Assembly: GCF_016919245.1 (NCBI RefSeq)
Contig: NZ_JAFEJA010000001.1
Coordinates: 3,196,001-3,260,000, forward strand
Source: Streptomyces zhihengii
GTDB lineage: Bacteria > Actinomycetota > Actinomycetes > Streptomycetales > Streptomycetaceae
Reading direction: 5' to 3'
DNA length: 64,000 bases
This document shows, piece after piece, positions 38,418 to 46,609 of the stretch. Below the pieces are notes generated by a model that was given only the letters and a program-made list of their open reading frames with translations, did no database searches and was not told where the DNA came from. Position 1 is the first letter of the stretch; every line of letters starts with the position of its first letter. Both the position numbers and the translations under genes were made by a program.

Positions 38418-38948
38418 ATGCCCACCTCACAGGACATGACGACAGATCTCGGTCCCGGACTCCTCGATGCCCTCCAGCACCAGGTGGCCGTCTTCGCACG
38501 GCGCGCGGAACAGACGCGCCTCGGCGGTGTCGGCCAGGTCCGCAACTCCATGGACCGCGCCGCCTACCTCCTGCTCAACCGCCTCGACCAGGAAGGCCCG
38601 ATGGGCGTCAAGGCCCTCGCCGCCGGCATGGGCATCGACTCCTCGACGGTCACCCGGCAGGTCGCCCCGCTCGTCGACACCGGCCTGGTCAAGCGCACCT
38701 CGCACCCCGACGACGGCCGCGCCGTCGTCCTCCAGCTCTCCCCCCGCGGCCAGGCCCGGCTCGACGAGGTCCGCGCCTCGCGCCGCGAGCTGATGCGCCA
38801 GGTCACCGACGGATGGACCGAGAGCGAACGCGAGTCGTTCTGCACCCTGCTCACCCGCTTCAACACCGCGCTCTCCGCCCGCCAGGCCGGACAGGGCACC
38901 GCCGAAGGCCCGGCCGGCACGGAAGGACAGGCTCCGCCCGCCTCCTGA
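38418..38948 (+). CDS. MarR-family transcriptional regulator
   Basis: 176 residues with the winged-helix core: NSMDRAAYLLLNRLDQEGPMGVKALAAG, recognition helix DSSTVTRQVAPLVDTGLV and the wing SHPDDGRAVVLQLSPRG. The disordered Ala/Gly/Pro-rich tail starts near residue 155. Divergent from ilvA across ~150 bases, so the intergenic region may contain its own operator. A link to the ABC exporter operator is possible but only inferred. Confidence 0.9.
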   Translation: MPTSQDMTTDLGPGLLDALQHQVAVFARRAEQTRLGGVGQVRNSMDRAAYLLLNRLDQEGPMGVKALAAGMGIDSSTVTRQVAPLVDTGLVKRTSHPDDGRAVVLQLSPRGQARLDEVRASRRELMRQVTDGWTESERESFCTLLTRFNTALSARQAGQGTAEGPAGTEGQAPPAS

Positions 38949-39036
38949 CGGACGGGCCCGGCAGGCCGCGGCACCGCCGCCGCGACCCCGGGGAAACGCC
39001 TCCCGGGGCCCGGCGCACACCGCCCCCGCCGACCCC

Positions 39037-39067
39037 TTGACCCCGGCCCCTGTCCGGGCCCTATATG
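39037..39067 (+). promoter_or_regulatory. Candidate promoter giving a leaderless message
   Basis: TTGACC (39037-39042) and TATATG (39062-39067) are spaced 19 bases apart. The expected start lies at about 39073, exactly on the GTG of the sigma-like gene. An alternative TTG start at 39037 would coincide with this -35 box and is therefore unlikely. Confidence 0.6.
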
Positions 39068-39072
39068 AAGGT

Positions 39073-39543
39073 GTGAGCGAACGGCACTCGGACCGTGACC
39101 GGCGCCGCGCCCGCGAGTTCGACGGCTTCGTGGCGGGCGCGGGCGGACGGCTGCTCCACGTCGCCACCCTGCTCACCGCCGAACCCCCCGACGCCAACCC
39201 GGCCGCCCAGCGGCTGCTGACCGCCTCCCTCGCGCGCACCTACGCCGACTGGGACCGGCTGCGCGGCGAGGACCCGTACGACCGCACCCGCCAGGACCTG
39301 GCCCGGCGCTTCGCCCGCACCGCCTGGCGCCACCACCGCACCGCCGGCGGCGTCCTCGACCGCCTCACCCCGCTGGAACGCCTGGTCCTGGTGCTGCGGG
39401 TGTACGACGCGGTCGCCGAGGAACAGGTGGCCGCCCAGCTCGGCATCCCCGCCGACCGCGTCCGCGCCGCCTGCACCCGCGCCGTCGCCGTCATGCGCGG
39501 CGGCCCCTCCGCCCCGCGGGCCCGGCTGGGGACGACGGCATGA
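39073..39543 (+). CDS. Sigma-70-family (SigE-like ECF) factor-like protein
   Basis: 156 residues from GTG 39073. The N-terminal half (RLLHVATLLTAEPPDANPAA, LARTYADWDRL, RRFARTAWRHHR) resembles a diverged ECF region 2 and the C-terminal half (DRLTPLERLVLVLRVYDAVAEEQVAAQLGI) is a clear sigma region 4 helix-turn-helix. Region 2's DNA-melting residues are poorly conserved, so activity as a true sigma factor is uncertain. It overlaps the next gene's start (ATGA, 39540-39543), which encodes a one-helix membrane protein, recalling sigma/anti-sigma pairs. Confidence 0.78.
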   Translation: MSERHSDRDRRRAREFDGFVAGAGGRLLHVATLLTAEPPDANPAAQRLLTASLARTYADWDRLRGEDPYDRTRQDLARRFARTAWRHHRTAGGVLDRLTPLERLVLVLRVYDAVAEEQVAAQLGIPADRVRAACTRAVAVMRGGPSAPRARLGTTA

Positions 39544-39791
39544 GCGGCACCGAACGCAAGGAGAGCGAGGTCCGCAGGATGATGCAGACCCCCGCCCCCG
39601 GCGTCCCCGCCGACCTCGGCGTCCGCGCCGCCGCCCGCGGCGGACGGCTGCTGCGCCGCCACCGCGCCCTGCGCAGGACCGGCTGGGCCCTGCTGGTCGC
39701 CGCACTCCTGGCGCTCACCCTGTGGGCCCTGGTCACCGAGCCGTGGCTGGCGCCCCCGTCGCCGACCAGCCCGCCCGTCGTCGGCTTCTGA
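39540..39791 (+). CDS. Small single-span membrane protein coupled to sigma-like gene
   Basis: 83 residues: a cytoplasmic N-terminus (about 1-45, Arg-rich near the membrane: RLLRRHRALRRTG), one helix (WALLVAALLALTLWALV) and a short Pro/Ser-rich outside tail. The ATG overlaps the sigma-like gene's stop. Topology and coupling suggest a membrane tether or anti-sigma role, but it lacks the HxxxCxxC zinc motif of ZAS anti-sigma factors. Confidence 0.7.
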   Translation: MSGTERKESEVRRMMQTPAPGVPADLGVRAAARGGRLLRRHRALRRTGWALLVAALLALTLWALVTEPWLAPPSPTSPPVVGF

Positions 39792-39872
39792 CGCCCTTCC
39801 GCCGCCCTGATGTCCCGGCCGCCGCGAACTATCCTGGAGACCTGGGGCCGCAACACGGCAGAGGAGGCCCTC

Positions 39873-40064
39873 ATGACCAGGAAAGTCGCAGACTGCCGCA
39901 ACACTCCCAGCGTCTCCGGATGCACCCTCACCATCTCCGGTGAGGAAGAGGAGGTCGTACGGGCTGCCGCGGAGCACGCCGTCTCCGTCCACGAGCACGC
40001 CGACAGCCCCGAGCTGCGCCGGATGATCCGTGAATCCCTCGAGGACGAGAAGGTACCCGCCTGA
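39873..40064 (+). CDS. DUF1059 small protein
   Basis: 63 residues after an ideal GAGGAGG. The family pattern is clear: VADCRNTPSVSGCTLTISGE, HAVSVHEHADSPELRRMIRESL, with two cysteines and three histidines that could bind metal. Function unknown. It ends 15 bases before a very long hairpin. Confidence 0.88.
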   Translation: MTRKVADCRNTPSVSGCTLTISGEEEEVVRAAAEHAVSVHEHADSPELRRMIRESLEDEKVPA

Positions 40065-40079
40065 GACGGACCGGCACAC

Positions 40080-40123
40080 GCGACGGGGCCCCGGCCGCAC
40101 CTGTGCGGCCGGGGCCCCGTCGC
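40080..40123. terminator. 21-bp stem hairpin between DUF1059 gene and metB
   Basis: GCGACGGGGCCCCGGCCGCAC-type 21-base arm at 40080-40100 pairs perfectly with 40103-40123 around a two-base CT loop. It lies between convergent stops (40064 and 40140). It is one of the strongest hairpins in the window. Confidence 0.85.
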
Positions 40124-40139
40124 GCGGGAGCGGCAGGGC

Positions 40140-41294
40140 TCAGCCGAGCGCCTGCTTCAGGTCGGCCAGCAGGTCGTCGGCGGCCTCGATGCCCACCGAC
40201 AGCCGGACCAGGTCGCCCGGCACCTCCAGCGCCGAACCGACCACCGACGCGTGGGTCATCCGCCCCGGGTGCTCGATCAGCGACTCCACGCCGCCCAGCG
40301 ACTCACCCAGCGTGAACAGCTTCGCGCGGTCGCAGACCGCGACCGCCGCCGCCTCCCCGCCCTCGACCCGGAACGACACCATCCCGCCGAACGCCTTCAT
40401 CTGCTTCGCCGCGACCTCGTGCCCCGGGTGCTCCGGCAGCCCCGGGTACAGCACCTGTGTCACCTTCGGGTGCCGGGTGAGCATCTCCGCCACCCGCTCC
40501 GCGTTCTCGCTGTGCCGGTCCATGCGCACCGGCAGCGTCTTGATGCCGCGCAGCACCAGCCACGCGTCGAACGGGCCCGCGACCGCGCCCATCGCGTTCT
40601 GGTGGTAGGCCAGTTCCTCGCCCAGCTCCGCGTCCGCGGCGATCAGCGCACCGCCGACGACGTCCGAGTGGCCGCCCATGTACTTCGTCAGCGAGTGCAC
40701 CACCACGTCCGCGCCGAGCGCGATCGGCTGCTGGAGATAGGGGCTCGCGAAGGTGTTGTCCACGACGAGCCTCGCCCCCGCGGAACGCGCCACGTCGGCC
40801 ACCGCGGCGATGTCCGTGATCCCGAGCAGCGGGTTCGACGGCGTCTCGACCCAGATCACCTTCGTGCGGTCGTTCACCGCGGCGCGCACCGCCGCCGGGT
40901 CCGAGGTGTCCGCCACCGAGAAGTCCACGCCCCAGCGCTGCACGACCTTCGCGAACAGCCGGAACGTGCCGCCGTAGGCGTCGTTCGGGATCACCACGTG
41001 GGCACCGGGCGCCAGCAGTGTCCGCAGCAGGGCGTCCTCGGCGGCGAGCCCGGACGCGAACGCCAGGCCCCGGCGGCCGCCCTCGATCGCGGCGAGGTTC
41101 TCCTCCAGGGCGGTACGCGTCGGATTCGCGCTGCGGCTGTACTCGTAACCGCCCCGCAGACCGCCCACCCCGTCCTGCTTGTAGGTGGACACCTGGTAGA
41201 TCGGGGGCACCACGGCCCCGGTCAGCGGGTCGGCGGTGTTGCCCGCATGGATGGCGCGGGTCTCGAAGCTGTGCACGCTGTGGTCGTCGCTCAT
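40140..41294 (-). CDS. metB: Cystathionine gamma-synthase / gamma-lyase family PLP enzyme
   Basis: 384 residues. Cys/Met-metabolism PLP enzyme with YEYSRSANPTRTALE near the N-terminus, the PLP lysine in VVHSLTKYMGGHSD, and SLGGVESLIEHPGRMTH near the end. Members make cystathionine from an activated homoserine and cysteine, or cleave it; sequence alone does not separate synthase from lyase securely. ATG 41294 gives MSDDHSVHSFETRAIHAG. It is divergent from the gene at 41601 over a minisatellite-containing gap. Confidence 0.9.
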   Translation of the reverse strand: MSDDHSVHSFETRAIHAGNTADPLTGAVVPPIYQVSTYKQDGVGGLRGGYEYSRSANPTRTALEENLAAIEGGRRGLAFASGLAAEDALLRTLLAPGAHVVIPNDAYGGTFRLFAKVVQRWGVDFSVADTSDPAAVRAAVNDRTKVIWVETPSNPLLGITDIAAVADVARSAGARLVVDNTFASPYLQQPIALGADVVVHSLTKYMGGHSDVVGGALIAADAELGEELAYHQNAMGAVAGPFDAWLVLRGIKTLPVRMDRHSENAERVAEMLTRHPKVTQVLYPGLPEHPGHEVAAKQMKAFGGMVSFRVEGGEAAAVAVCDRAKLFTLGESLGGVESLIEHPGRMTHASVVGSALEVPGDLVRLSVGIEAADDLLADLKQALG

Positions 41295-41420
41295 GAGGCC
41301 CGAGCGTAGTCCCGCCGACGGCCCGCCGCGGCCGGGAACCCGCCCGCTCCGCGCGGGCGAGGCGGGCGGCACGCGGCCCGGGGCGGCCGGCCCGGTCCCC
41401 ACGGCCCCGGCGGCGGGGGA

Positions 41421-41600
41421 CCCGGCCCGGCCGGGAGGGGGGACGGACGGGGAACCCGGCCCGGCCGGGAGGGGGGACGGACGGGGAACCCGGCCCGGCC
41501 GGGAGGGGGGACGGACGGGGAACCCGACCCGGCCCGGCAGCCCGGACGGACGGCATACCCGACCCGGCCCGGCAGCCGGGGCGTCCGGGACAATGGAGCC
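41421..41600. repeat. 34-bp minisatellite between metB and the next gene
   Basis: Three identical 34-base units (41421-41454, 41455-41488, 41489-41522; unit begins CCCGGCCCGGCCGGGAGGGG and ends GGACGGACGGGGAA) are followed by two degenerate copies to about 41588. The array fills most of the 306-base gap 41295-41600. No promoter could be picked out within the array. Confidence 0.88.
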
Positions 41601-42704
41601 ATGGAGATTCTCTGGTTCCTGATCGCGATGGCCATGCTGGCCGCGGTCATCGGCCCCGTCATGATGCGCCGCCGCGCCGGAATCCGGCTCGCCGCCCCCG
41701 GCTCCCCCGACGCCGCGGACCCCGACACCTACGGCTTCGTGCGCCAGGAACTGCTCGACGTGCGCCTGCCCGGCCCCGACCAGGACCTCCTCGACGTCCT
41801 CGACGTCGTCCAGCGCACCCAGGACTGGCGCGCCGCCGCCCAGCTCCTCGCCGGCACCCCCAAGGAGGGCGAGGTCCGCTGGCAGCGCGTCCAGGCCTTC
41901 GCCGGCGCCGCCTCCCTCGAACTCGCCCAGCAGCCCGGCACCGGCGGCGCGTGGCTGCGCGCCTGGCGCTCGGAGTCCCCCAAGGACGCGGGCGGCGCCC
42001 AGGTGCACGCCGAGTTCCTCGTCCAGCAGGCCTGGCGCACCGCCACCGCCGGCACCGACGAGTTCCGCATCATCCTGGAGGAGGCCCGCGCCGTCTGCTC
42101 CGAGGCCACCCTGCTCGCCCCGGGCGACCCGGTCCCGTACATCACCGACCTCGCCGTCGCCCGCGGCCTGGGCGACTCCCACGAGCAGTTCGACCAGCTC
42201 TGGGCCAAGGTCATCGACCGCGCCCCCGACCACATGGGCGCCCACCTCGCCGCGCTCCACCACCTCTGCGAGAAGTGGCACGGCTCCCGCGAGGACGCCG
42301 ACCACTTCGCCACCACCGCCGCCGCCCGCGCCCCGCGCGGCTCCCTGCTCGCCGCGCTGCCGCTCTTCGCCGTCTACGAGCACCTGCCCGAGGTCAACCT
42401 GGTCGGCAGCTTCTACCAGGGCGCCGTCGTCACCAAGGCCCTGGAAGGCGCCCTGTACGCGGTCCATTCCGCCCGCGCCGACGACCCGATGCTCGCCCAT
42501 GTGCGCCACCTGCTCGTGCTGTTCCTGGTCCGCTCCGAGCGCTGGGCCGAGGCGATGAACCAGCTCGTCCACGTCGACGGCCACGTGGGCGCCCTGCCCT
42601 GGACGCACAGCGGCGACCCGGCCGCCGAGTACACCGTCTACCGCGCCCTGGCCGTCGCCGGCTACGAGGCGAACGGCGGCAGCCCGGCCACGCTGCTGCG
42701 CTGA
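41601..42704 (+). CDS. Membrane-anchored helical protein, paralogue A of the M48-flanking pair
   Basis: 367 residues: an N-terminal membrane helix (ILWFLIAMAMLAAVIGPVMM), then a cytoplasmic all-helical, TPR/HEAT-like region. It shares with the protein encoded at 44549 LAPGDPxPxI, the pattern APxHxxAHxxALxxxCxKWxGS, APxGSLL and VDGHVxALPW, so the two are paralogues flanking the M48-like gene. No catalytic motif. Similar to TPR-like proteins of unknown function in Streptomyces. Confidence 0.72.
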   Translation: MEILWFLIAMAMLAAVIGPVMMRRRAGIRLAAPGSPDAADPDTYGFVRQELLDVRLPGPDQDLLDVLDVVQRTQDWRAAAQLLAGTPKEGEVRWQRVQAFAGAASLELAQQPGTGGAWLRAWRSESPKDAGGAQVHAEFLVQQAWRTATAGTDEFRIILEEARAVCSEATLLAPGDPVPYITDLAVARGLGDSHEQFDQLWAKVIDRAPDHMGAHLAALHHLCEKWHGSREDADHFATTAAARAPRGSLLAALPLFAVYEHLPEVNLVGSFYQGAVVTKALEGALYAVHSARADDPMLAHVRHLLVLFLVRSERWAEAMNQLVHVDGHVGALPWTHSGDPAAEYTVYRALAVAGYEANGGSPATLLR

Positions 42705-42900
42705 GCCGAGCCGGCCCCGCGTGCCGGACCCGGCCCCGGGCTGCGGAAGGACGCGGGGCCGGGATCGCCCCGGGGCGAGGCCCGCCCGGCGACGGGCACG
42801 AACCGATCTTGCTCCGACCCGACTCGATGGGTGATACTCCGCTTCCCCCCACCACGCCGTGCCATGTCCGCATTTCTTTCCCGTGGGGGGAACCCGCCCG

Positions 42901-44520
42901 ATGGGCACCACCCTGCGCGCGCTGCGCGCACTCGTCCTGCTCGCCGGCCTCCATCTGCTCGGCCTGCTGCTCCTCGTGCTGCTCGCGGGCACCGGGTACC
43001 TGCTGCACCTCCTCGTGCCGGCCGCCCTCGCCGCCACGCTCTGCCTCGTCCTCCTCCTGCTCGCGATCCCCGTGGTGCGCGGACTGTCCATGCTCCGCCT
43101 CTCCGAGGACGACGCCGTCGGGCTGCCCGTCGGCGAGGCCGACGAGCCCCGGCTGTGGGCCACCGTCCGGGAAGTCGCCGACGACCTCTCCACCCGCGCG
43201 CCGACGAAGATCGTCCTCACCGCGGAGACGGCCGCCACCGTCACCGAACGCACGCGCCTGCTCGGCCTCGTCGGCGGCCCGCTCCGTCTCCACCTGGGCG
43301 TTCCGCTCCTCCAAGGGCTGAACGAGGGCCAACTGCGCGCCCTCGTCGCCCACGAGCTGGGCCGCCACGCCACCGACTCCCGACTCGCCGCCCTCGACGC
43401 GCGCTGCCAGGACCGCGTCGCGCGCACCCTGACCCTCGCCGGTCGCCGCCCGGCCGGAGACGGCGGAGACGAGCACGGCCACGTGCACGGCGACACCGAC
43501 GACGGGCACCTGCACGTGTTCGCCACGGGCCGCCCGAGCGGACCGGCCGGCGGACGCGGCTCCGGCATCACCCACCGCGCCGCGGCACGTGTCCGCGCCA
43601 CCTGGGCCCGCCGCTGTCTCCGTGCCACCCTCGCGGCCGCCCACCGGCGCGCGTACGCCGCCGACGACGCCGCCGTCCGCGTCGCCGGCCGCGACGCGAC
43701 CGCGTCCGCGCTGCGCGAACTCCACGCCCTCGACTCCGCGTACGCCTACTACCTCCACTGCTACGCACTGATCGGCATCCCCGCCCGTACCCTGCCGCCC
43801 CGCGGCCGGCTCTTCGGCGACTTCGGTTCCCTGCTCACCGCACGCCAGCTCGAACTCGTGCCGCTGCGCCTGCGTCCGCCGGCGGACCCCGGGTCGGCAC
43901 ACGACCCGCACCCGCCCCTCGCCGACCGCGTCCGCCGGATCGAGGCCCTGCCCGGCGACGGACGCGCCGACGACGGCACCGGCCCGGCCGCCGATCTCCT
44001 CACCGACCCGGCGCGGACCTACGCCGCTCTGGAGGACGCGGTCCTCGCCCCCGAGACGCTCTCCTGCGGCCGCGCCGCCGGCTGGCAGGAACTTCTCGAC
44101 GCCGCCATGACCGCACGGCTCACGGTGTCCGGCACCCCCCTGCACCGGGCCACCGCCATGTACACCCGCACACCGGCGTCGCTGCACGCCGTACTCGGGG
44201 TCGTCGACGACGGGCAGCTCTGGAAACTCGCCCTGCGGATGCCGCTGTCCGACCAGGCCGTGCGGGCCGAGGGGCGAGCCTTCCGCGAATTCGTCCGGCC
44301 CGCGCTGCGCCGCGACCTGCGCACCATGACCCTGGCCGAACTCTCCGCACGCGGAGCGCTCACCTGGCACTTCTCCTGGGCCGAAGCCGCGTCCGTACGA
44401 CTGCCCGCCGCTCCCGACGGCTGTGAACACGACCTGGACACGGCGCTGGACGCGGCAGTCGCCGACCGCCCCGACACGGCCCCGCTGCGCGCCCTGCTCG
44501 CCGCCGAGCCCGCCGCCTGA
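42901..44520 (+). CDS. M48-family metalloprotease-like protein with degenerate zinc site
   Basis: 539 residues. Two or three hydrophobic helices (about 5-60) precede an M48/HtpX-like domain (LNEGQLRALVAHELGRHATDSR). The zinc motif is altered: H151-E152-L-G-R155-H156 instead of HExxH, so the second ligand position is Arg. The usual ExxAD glutamate ligand is also lost (A251-Y-A-A-D255). An insertion around 190-210 is rich in His and Asp (DEHGHVHGDTDDGHLHV). It is therefore probably a non-proteolytic pseudo-enzyme, perhaps with a different metal site. ATG 42901 follows GGGGGGA; a GTG at 42859 would add 14 residues. Flanked by two paralogous membrane proteins. Confidence 0.75.
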   Translation: MGTTLRALRALVLLAGLHLLGLLLLVLLAGTGYLLHLLVPAALAATLCLVLLLLAIPVVRGLSMLRLSEDDAVGLPVGEADEPRLWATVREVADDLSTRAPTKIVLTAETAATVTERTRLLGLVGGPLRLHLGVPLLQGLNEGQLRALVAHELGRHATDSRLAALDARCQDRVARTLTLAGRRPAGDGGDEHGHVHGDTDDGHLHVFATGRPSGPAGGRGSGITHRAAARVRATWARRCLRATLAAAHRRAYAADDAAVRVAGRDATASALRELHALDSAYAYYLHCYALIGIPARTLPPRGRLFGDFGSLLTARQLELVPLRLRPPADPGSAHDPHPPLADRVRRIEALPGDGRADDGTGPAADLLTDPARTYAALEDAVLAPETLSCGRAAGWQELLDAAMTARLTVSGTPLHRATAMYTRTPASLHAVLGVVDDGQLWKLALRMPLSDQAVRAEGRAFREFVRPALRRDLRTMTLAELSARGALTWHFSWAEAASVRLPAAPDGCEHDLDTALDAAVADRPDTAPLRALLAAEPAA

Positions 44521-44548
44521 ACTCCCTCCCTACACCACTGGAAGCTCC

Positions 44549-45664
44549 GTGAAGATCATCCTCTGGGTCGTGCTGACCCCGGTCGTCCTCCTCCTGCTCG
44601 GCCTCGGCCTCTATCTCCTCAAAGCCATCGTCCAGGGCGCCTTCGAAGGCTGGCGCAGTGCCGGGAACGGCGACGACGACGGGAGCTACCGACTCCCCGA
44701 CGAGGCGACCGCCCTCGGCATGCTGCCGCCGAACCGGCAGGACACCGACAACGCCGCCCCGGTCCCCGCGGAACTCGCCGCGGCGAAGGCCGCGACGCTC
44801 ACGAACGACTGGAAGTCCGTCGCGGCGCTGTTCGAGGCGGTGGGCACGGACTGGGAGCGGCGCGGCGCCTACTCGGAGAAGCTGGCCGACATGGCGGCGG
44901 TCGAGGACGAATGGCTGATCGCCTGGGAGACCGCACGTCCCGACGACCCGACCGCCGCTCTGCTGCGGGCCCGCAGCACGGTCTTCCTCGCATGGCGCCT
45001 CCGCGGCTCCCAGCGGGCGAAGCACACCACGAGCGAGCAGTTCGACGGCTTCCACCGCACCCTCGCCCGGTCCCGCGAGATGAACGCCCGAGCGGCTGAC
45101 CTCGCACCCGGCGACCCGACGCCGCTCATCAGCGAGATCTGGACCGCGATCGGCATGGGCTACCCGCACAGCGACATGGACCGCATATGGTCCGAGATCG
45201 TCGCCCGTGCCCCGCACCACTTCGAGGCGCACTTCTCCGCCCTCCAGTACTGGTGCGCCAAGTGGCGCGGCTCCGAGCAGCTGGCCCGCGCGTTCGCGGC
45301 CGAGGCCGCCGCCGGGGCCCCGCTCGGCAGTCTGCTGACCGTCTTCCCGCTGATCGCCCACTTCGAGCACCACGACGACGACAGCACCACGGAGGCCGAC
45401 AGCACACCCGAGATGATCGCCCTGGTCGACGCCTGCCTCGCCGACGCGGCCGCCGCCCCCGCCGATCACCCTCGTCTGCCCGAGGTCCGGCACCTCCTGG
45501 CCTACTACCTGTCCCTCCAGGACCGGGACGCGGCATCCGTCGAGCAGTTCCGCCTGGTCGACGGGCATGTCGACGCCCTCCCGTGGCGCTACCGCGCCGA
45601 CCCGGCGGCCGCCTACTGCCGACTGCGGGACATCACGCTCCGGCAGGCCGCGGCCACCACCTGA
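44549..45664 (+). CDS. Membrane-anchored helical protein, paralogue B of the M48-flanking pair
   Basis: 371 residues from GTG 44549 (GGAAG upstream). One N-terminal membrane helix ([21 protein letters not shown]) then a helical region paralogous to the 41601 gene product ([45 protein letters not shown]). It starts 28 bases after the M48-like gene, so the two are likely co-transcribed. Function unknown; the three-gene set probably forms one membrane complex. Confidence 0.72.
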   Translation: MKIILWVVLTPVVLLLLGLGLYLLKAIVQGAFEGWRSAGNGDDDGSYRLPDEATALGMLPPNRQDTDNAAPVPAELAAAKAATLTNDWKSVAALFEAVGTDWERRGAYSEKLADMAAVEDEWLIAWETARPDDPTAALLRARSTVFLAWRLRGSQRAKHTTSEQFDGFHRTLARSREMNARAADLAPGDPTPLISEIWTAIGMGYPHSDMDRIWSEIVARAPHHFEAHFSALQYWCAKWRGSEQLARAFAAEAAAGAPLGSLLTVFPLIAHFEHHDDDSTTEADSTPEMIALVDACLADAAAAPADHPRLPEVRHLLAYYLSLQDRDAASVEQFRLVDGHVDALPWRYRADPAAAYCRLRDITLRQAAATT

Positions 45665-45740
45665 GCCGTACCCGGCGACGGAATGCCCGGGGGCCCTGGG
45701 GCGTTGACGACTGAGCCCCCATCCGTGAAGGAGTCGCACC

Positions 45741-46412
45741 ATGCTCTTCGGCCGTACCCCCGTGCTGCCCACCCCCGAGGAGGCCCTCACGGGCCGCCCC
45801 ACCCCGTCCTTCACCGTCCCGGACCGGCACACCGTCCTCGGCAACCCCCTGCTCGGCCCGTACCCGCAGGGCCTGGAGGTCGCCGACTTCGCGCTGGGCT
45901 GCTTCTGGGGCGCGGAGCGGAAGTTCTGGCAGGTGCCGGGGGTGTGGACGACCCTGGTCGGCTACCAGGGCGGCTACACGGAGAACCCGACCTACGAGGA
46001 GGCCTGCTCGGGCCGGACGGGCCACACCGAGGCCGTACGCGTGGTCTTCGACCCCGCGCAGGTCGGCTACGAGCAGCTCCTGAAGCTGTTCTGGGAGTCC
46101 CACGACCCCACCCAGGGCTTCCGCCAGGGCAACGACGTGGGCACCCAGTACCGCTCCGCGATCCACACCCACTCCCCCGCCCAGGCCGCGGCGGCGGAGG
46201 CCTCGCGCGCCGCCTACCAGAAGGTCCTCGGCGGCTCCGGCTACGGCACCATCACCACGGAGATCCTCCCGGCCGAGGGCAGGCCCTTCTACCCGGCCGA
46301 GGCATATCACCAGCAGTACCTTTCGGACGCGAAGAACCCGAACGGCTACTGCGGCATCGGCGGCACGGGCGTGAGCTGCCCGATCGGCGTCGCCAAGGCG
46401 CCCGGGGAGTGA
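45741..46412 (+). CDS. msrA: Peptide methionine sulfoxide reductase MsrA with element-derived C-terminus
   Basis: 223 residues. MsrA reduces the S-form of methionine sulfoxide in proteins using thioredoxin. The catalytic motif GCFWGAE is present, with YAGG-like [24 protein letters not shown] and EAYHQQYL. The resolving-cysteine tail [14 protein letters not shown] is present but encoded by DNA brought in by an integrated element: the original 3' end ([14 protein letters not shown], ending in GVAKAGD) lies at 48150-48237. The junction is at GTACCT (46316-46321). The new tail differs by two extra residues and a few changes ([14 protein letters not shown]). ATG follows AAGGAG. The enzyme should still be active. 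Confidence 0.93.
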   Translation: MLFGRTPVLPTPEEALTGRPTPSFTVPDRHTVLGNPLLGPYPQGLEVADFALGCFWGAERKFWQVPGVWTTLVGYQGGYTENPTYEEACSGRTGHTEAVRVVFDPAQVGYEQLLKLFWESHDPTQGFRQGNDVGTQYRSAIHTHSPAQAAAAEASRAAYQKVLGGSGYGTITTEILPAEGRPFYPAEAYHQQYLSDAKNPNGYCGIGGTGVSCPIGVAKAPGE

Positions 46413-46609
46413 GCAACCCCTCGCTCCCCGACTTGGCGCACGAGCGGCTGACCCGGCTCTGGCAGGCCTCGGCCTGCCGGAGCCGGTCGCTGCCGTAGGG
46501 GGCCTGGCCGGCGAGAGCGTTCAACACGCCGGCAGCGGTAGTCCGGACCCCCAACACAGCGACGGGGCACCGGCCGGATGATCGTGCCCCTTTCCGCTTC
46601 AGCTCGCGG
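46413..46609. other. Non-coding interior of the element
   Basis: About 200 bases between the new msrA stop and the recombinase stop. It contains a short hairpin (GGCAGGCC/GGCCTGCC around 46463-46480) that could end msrA transcription. No gene was seen. A deletion that removed prophage or plasmid genes would have its scar here. Confidence 0.4.

Noticed and set aside
41421..41588. CRISPR-like repeat array
   Set aside because: Units are contiguous tandem copies without spacers, and no cas genes are present, so it is a minisatellite.
43351..43368. Reading HELGRH as a normal HExxH zinc motif
   Set aside because: The spacing is one residue too long (H-E-L-G-R-H), and the downstream glutamate ligand is also missing, so the catalytic site is considered degenerate.
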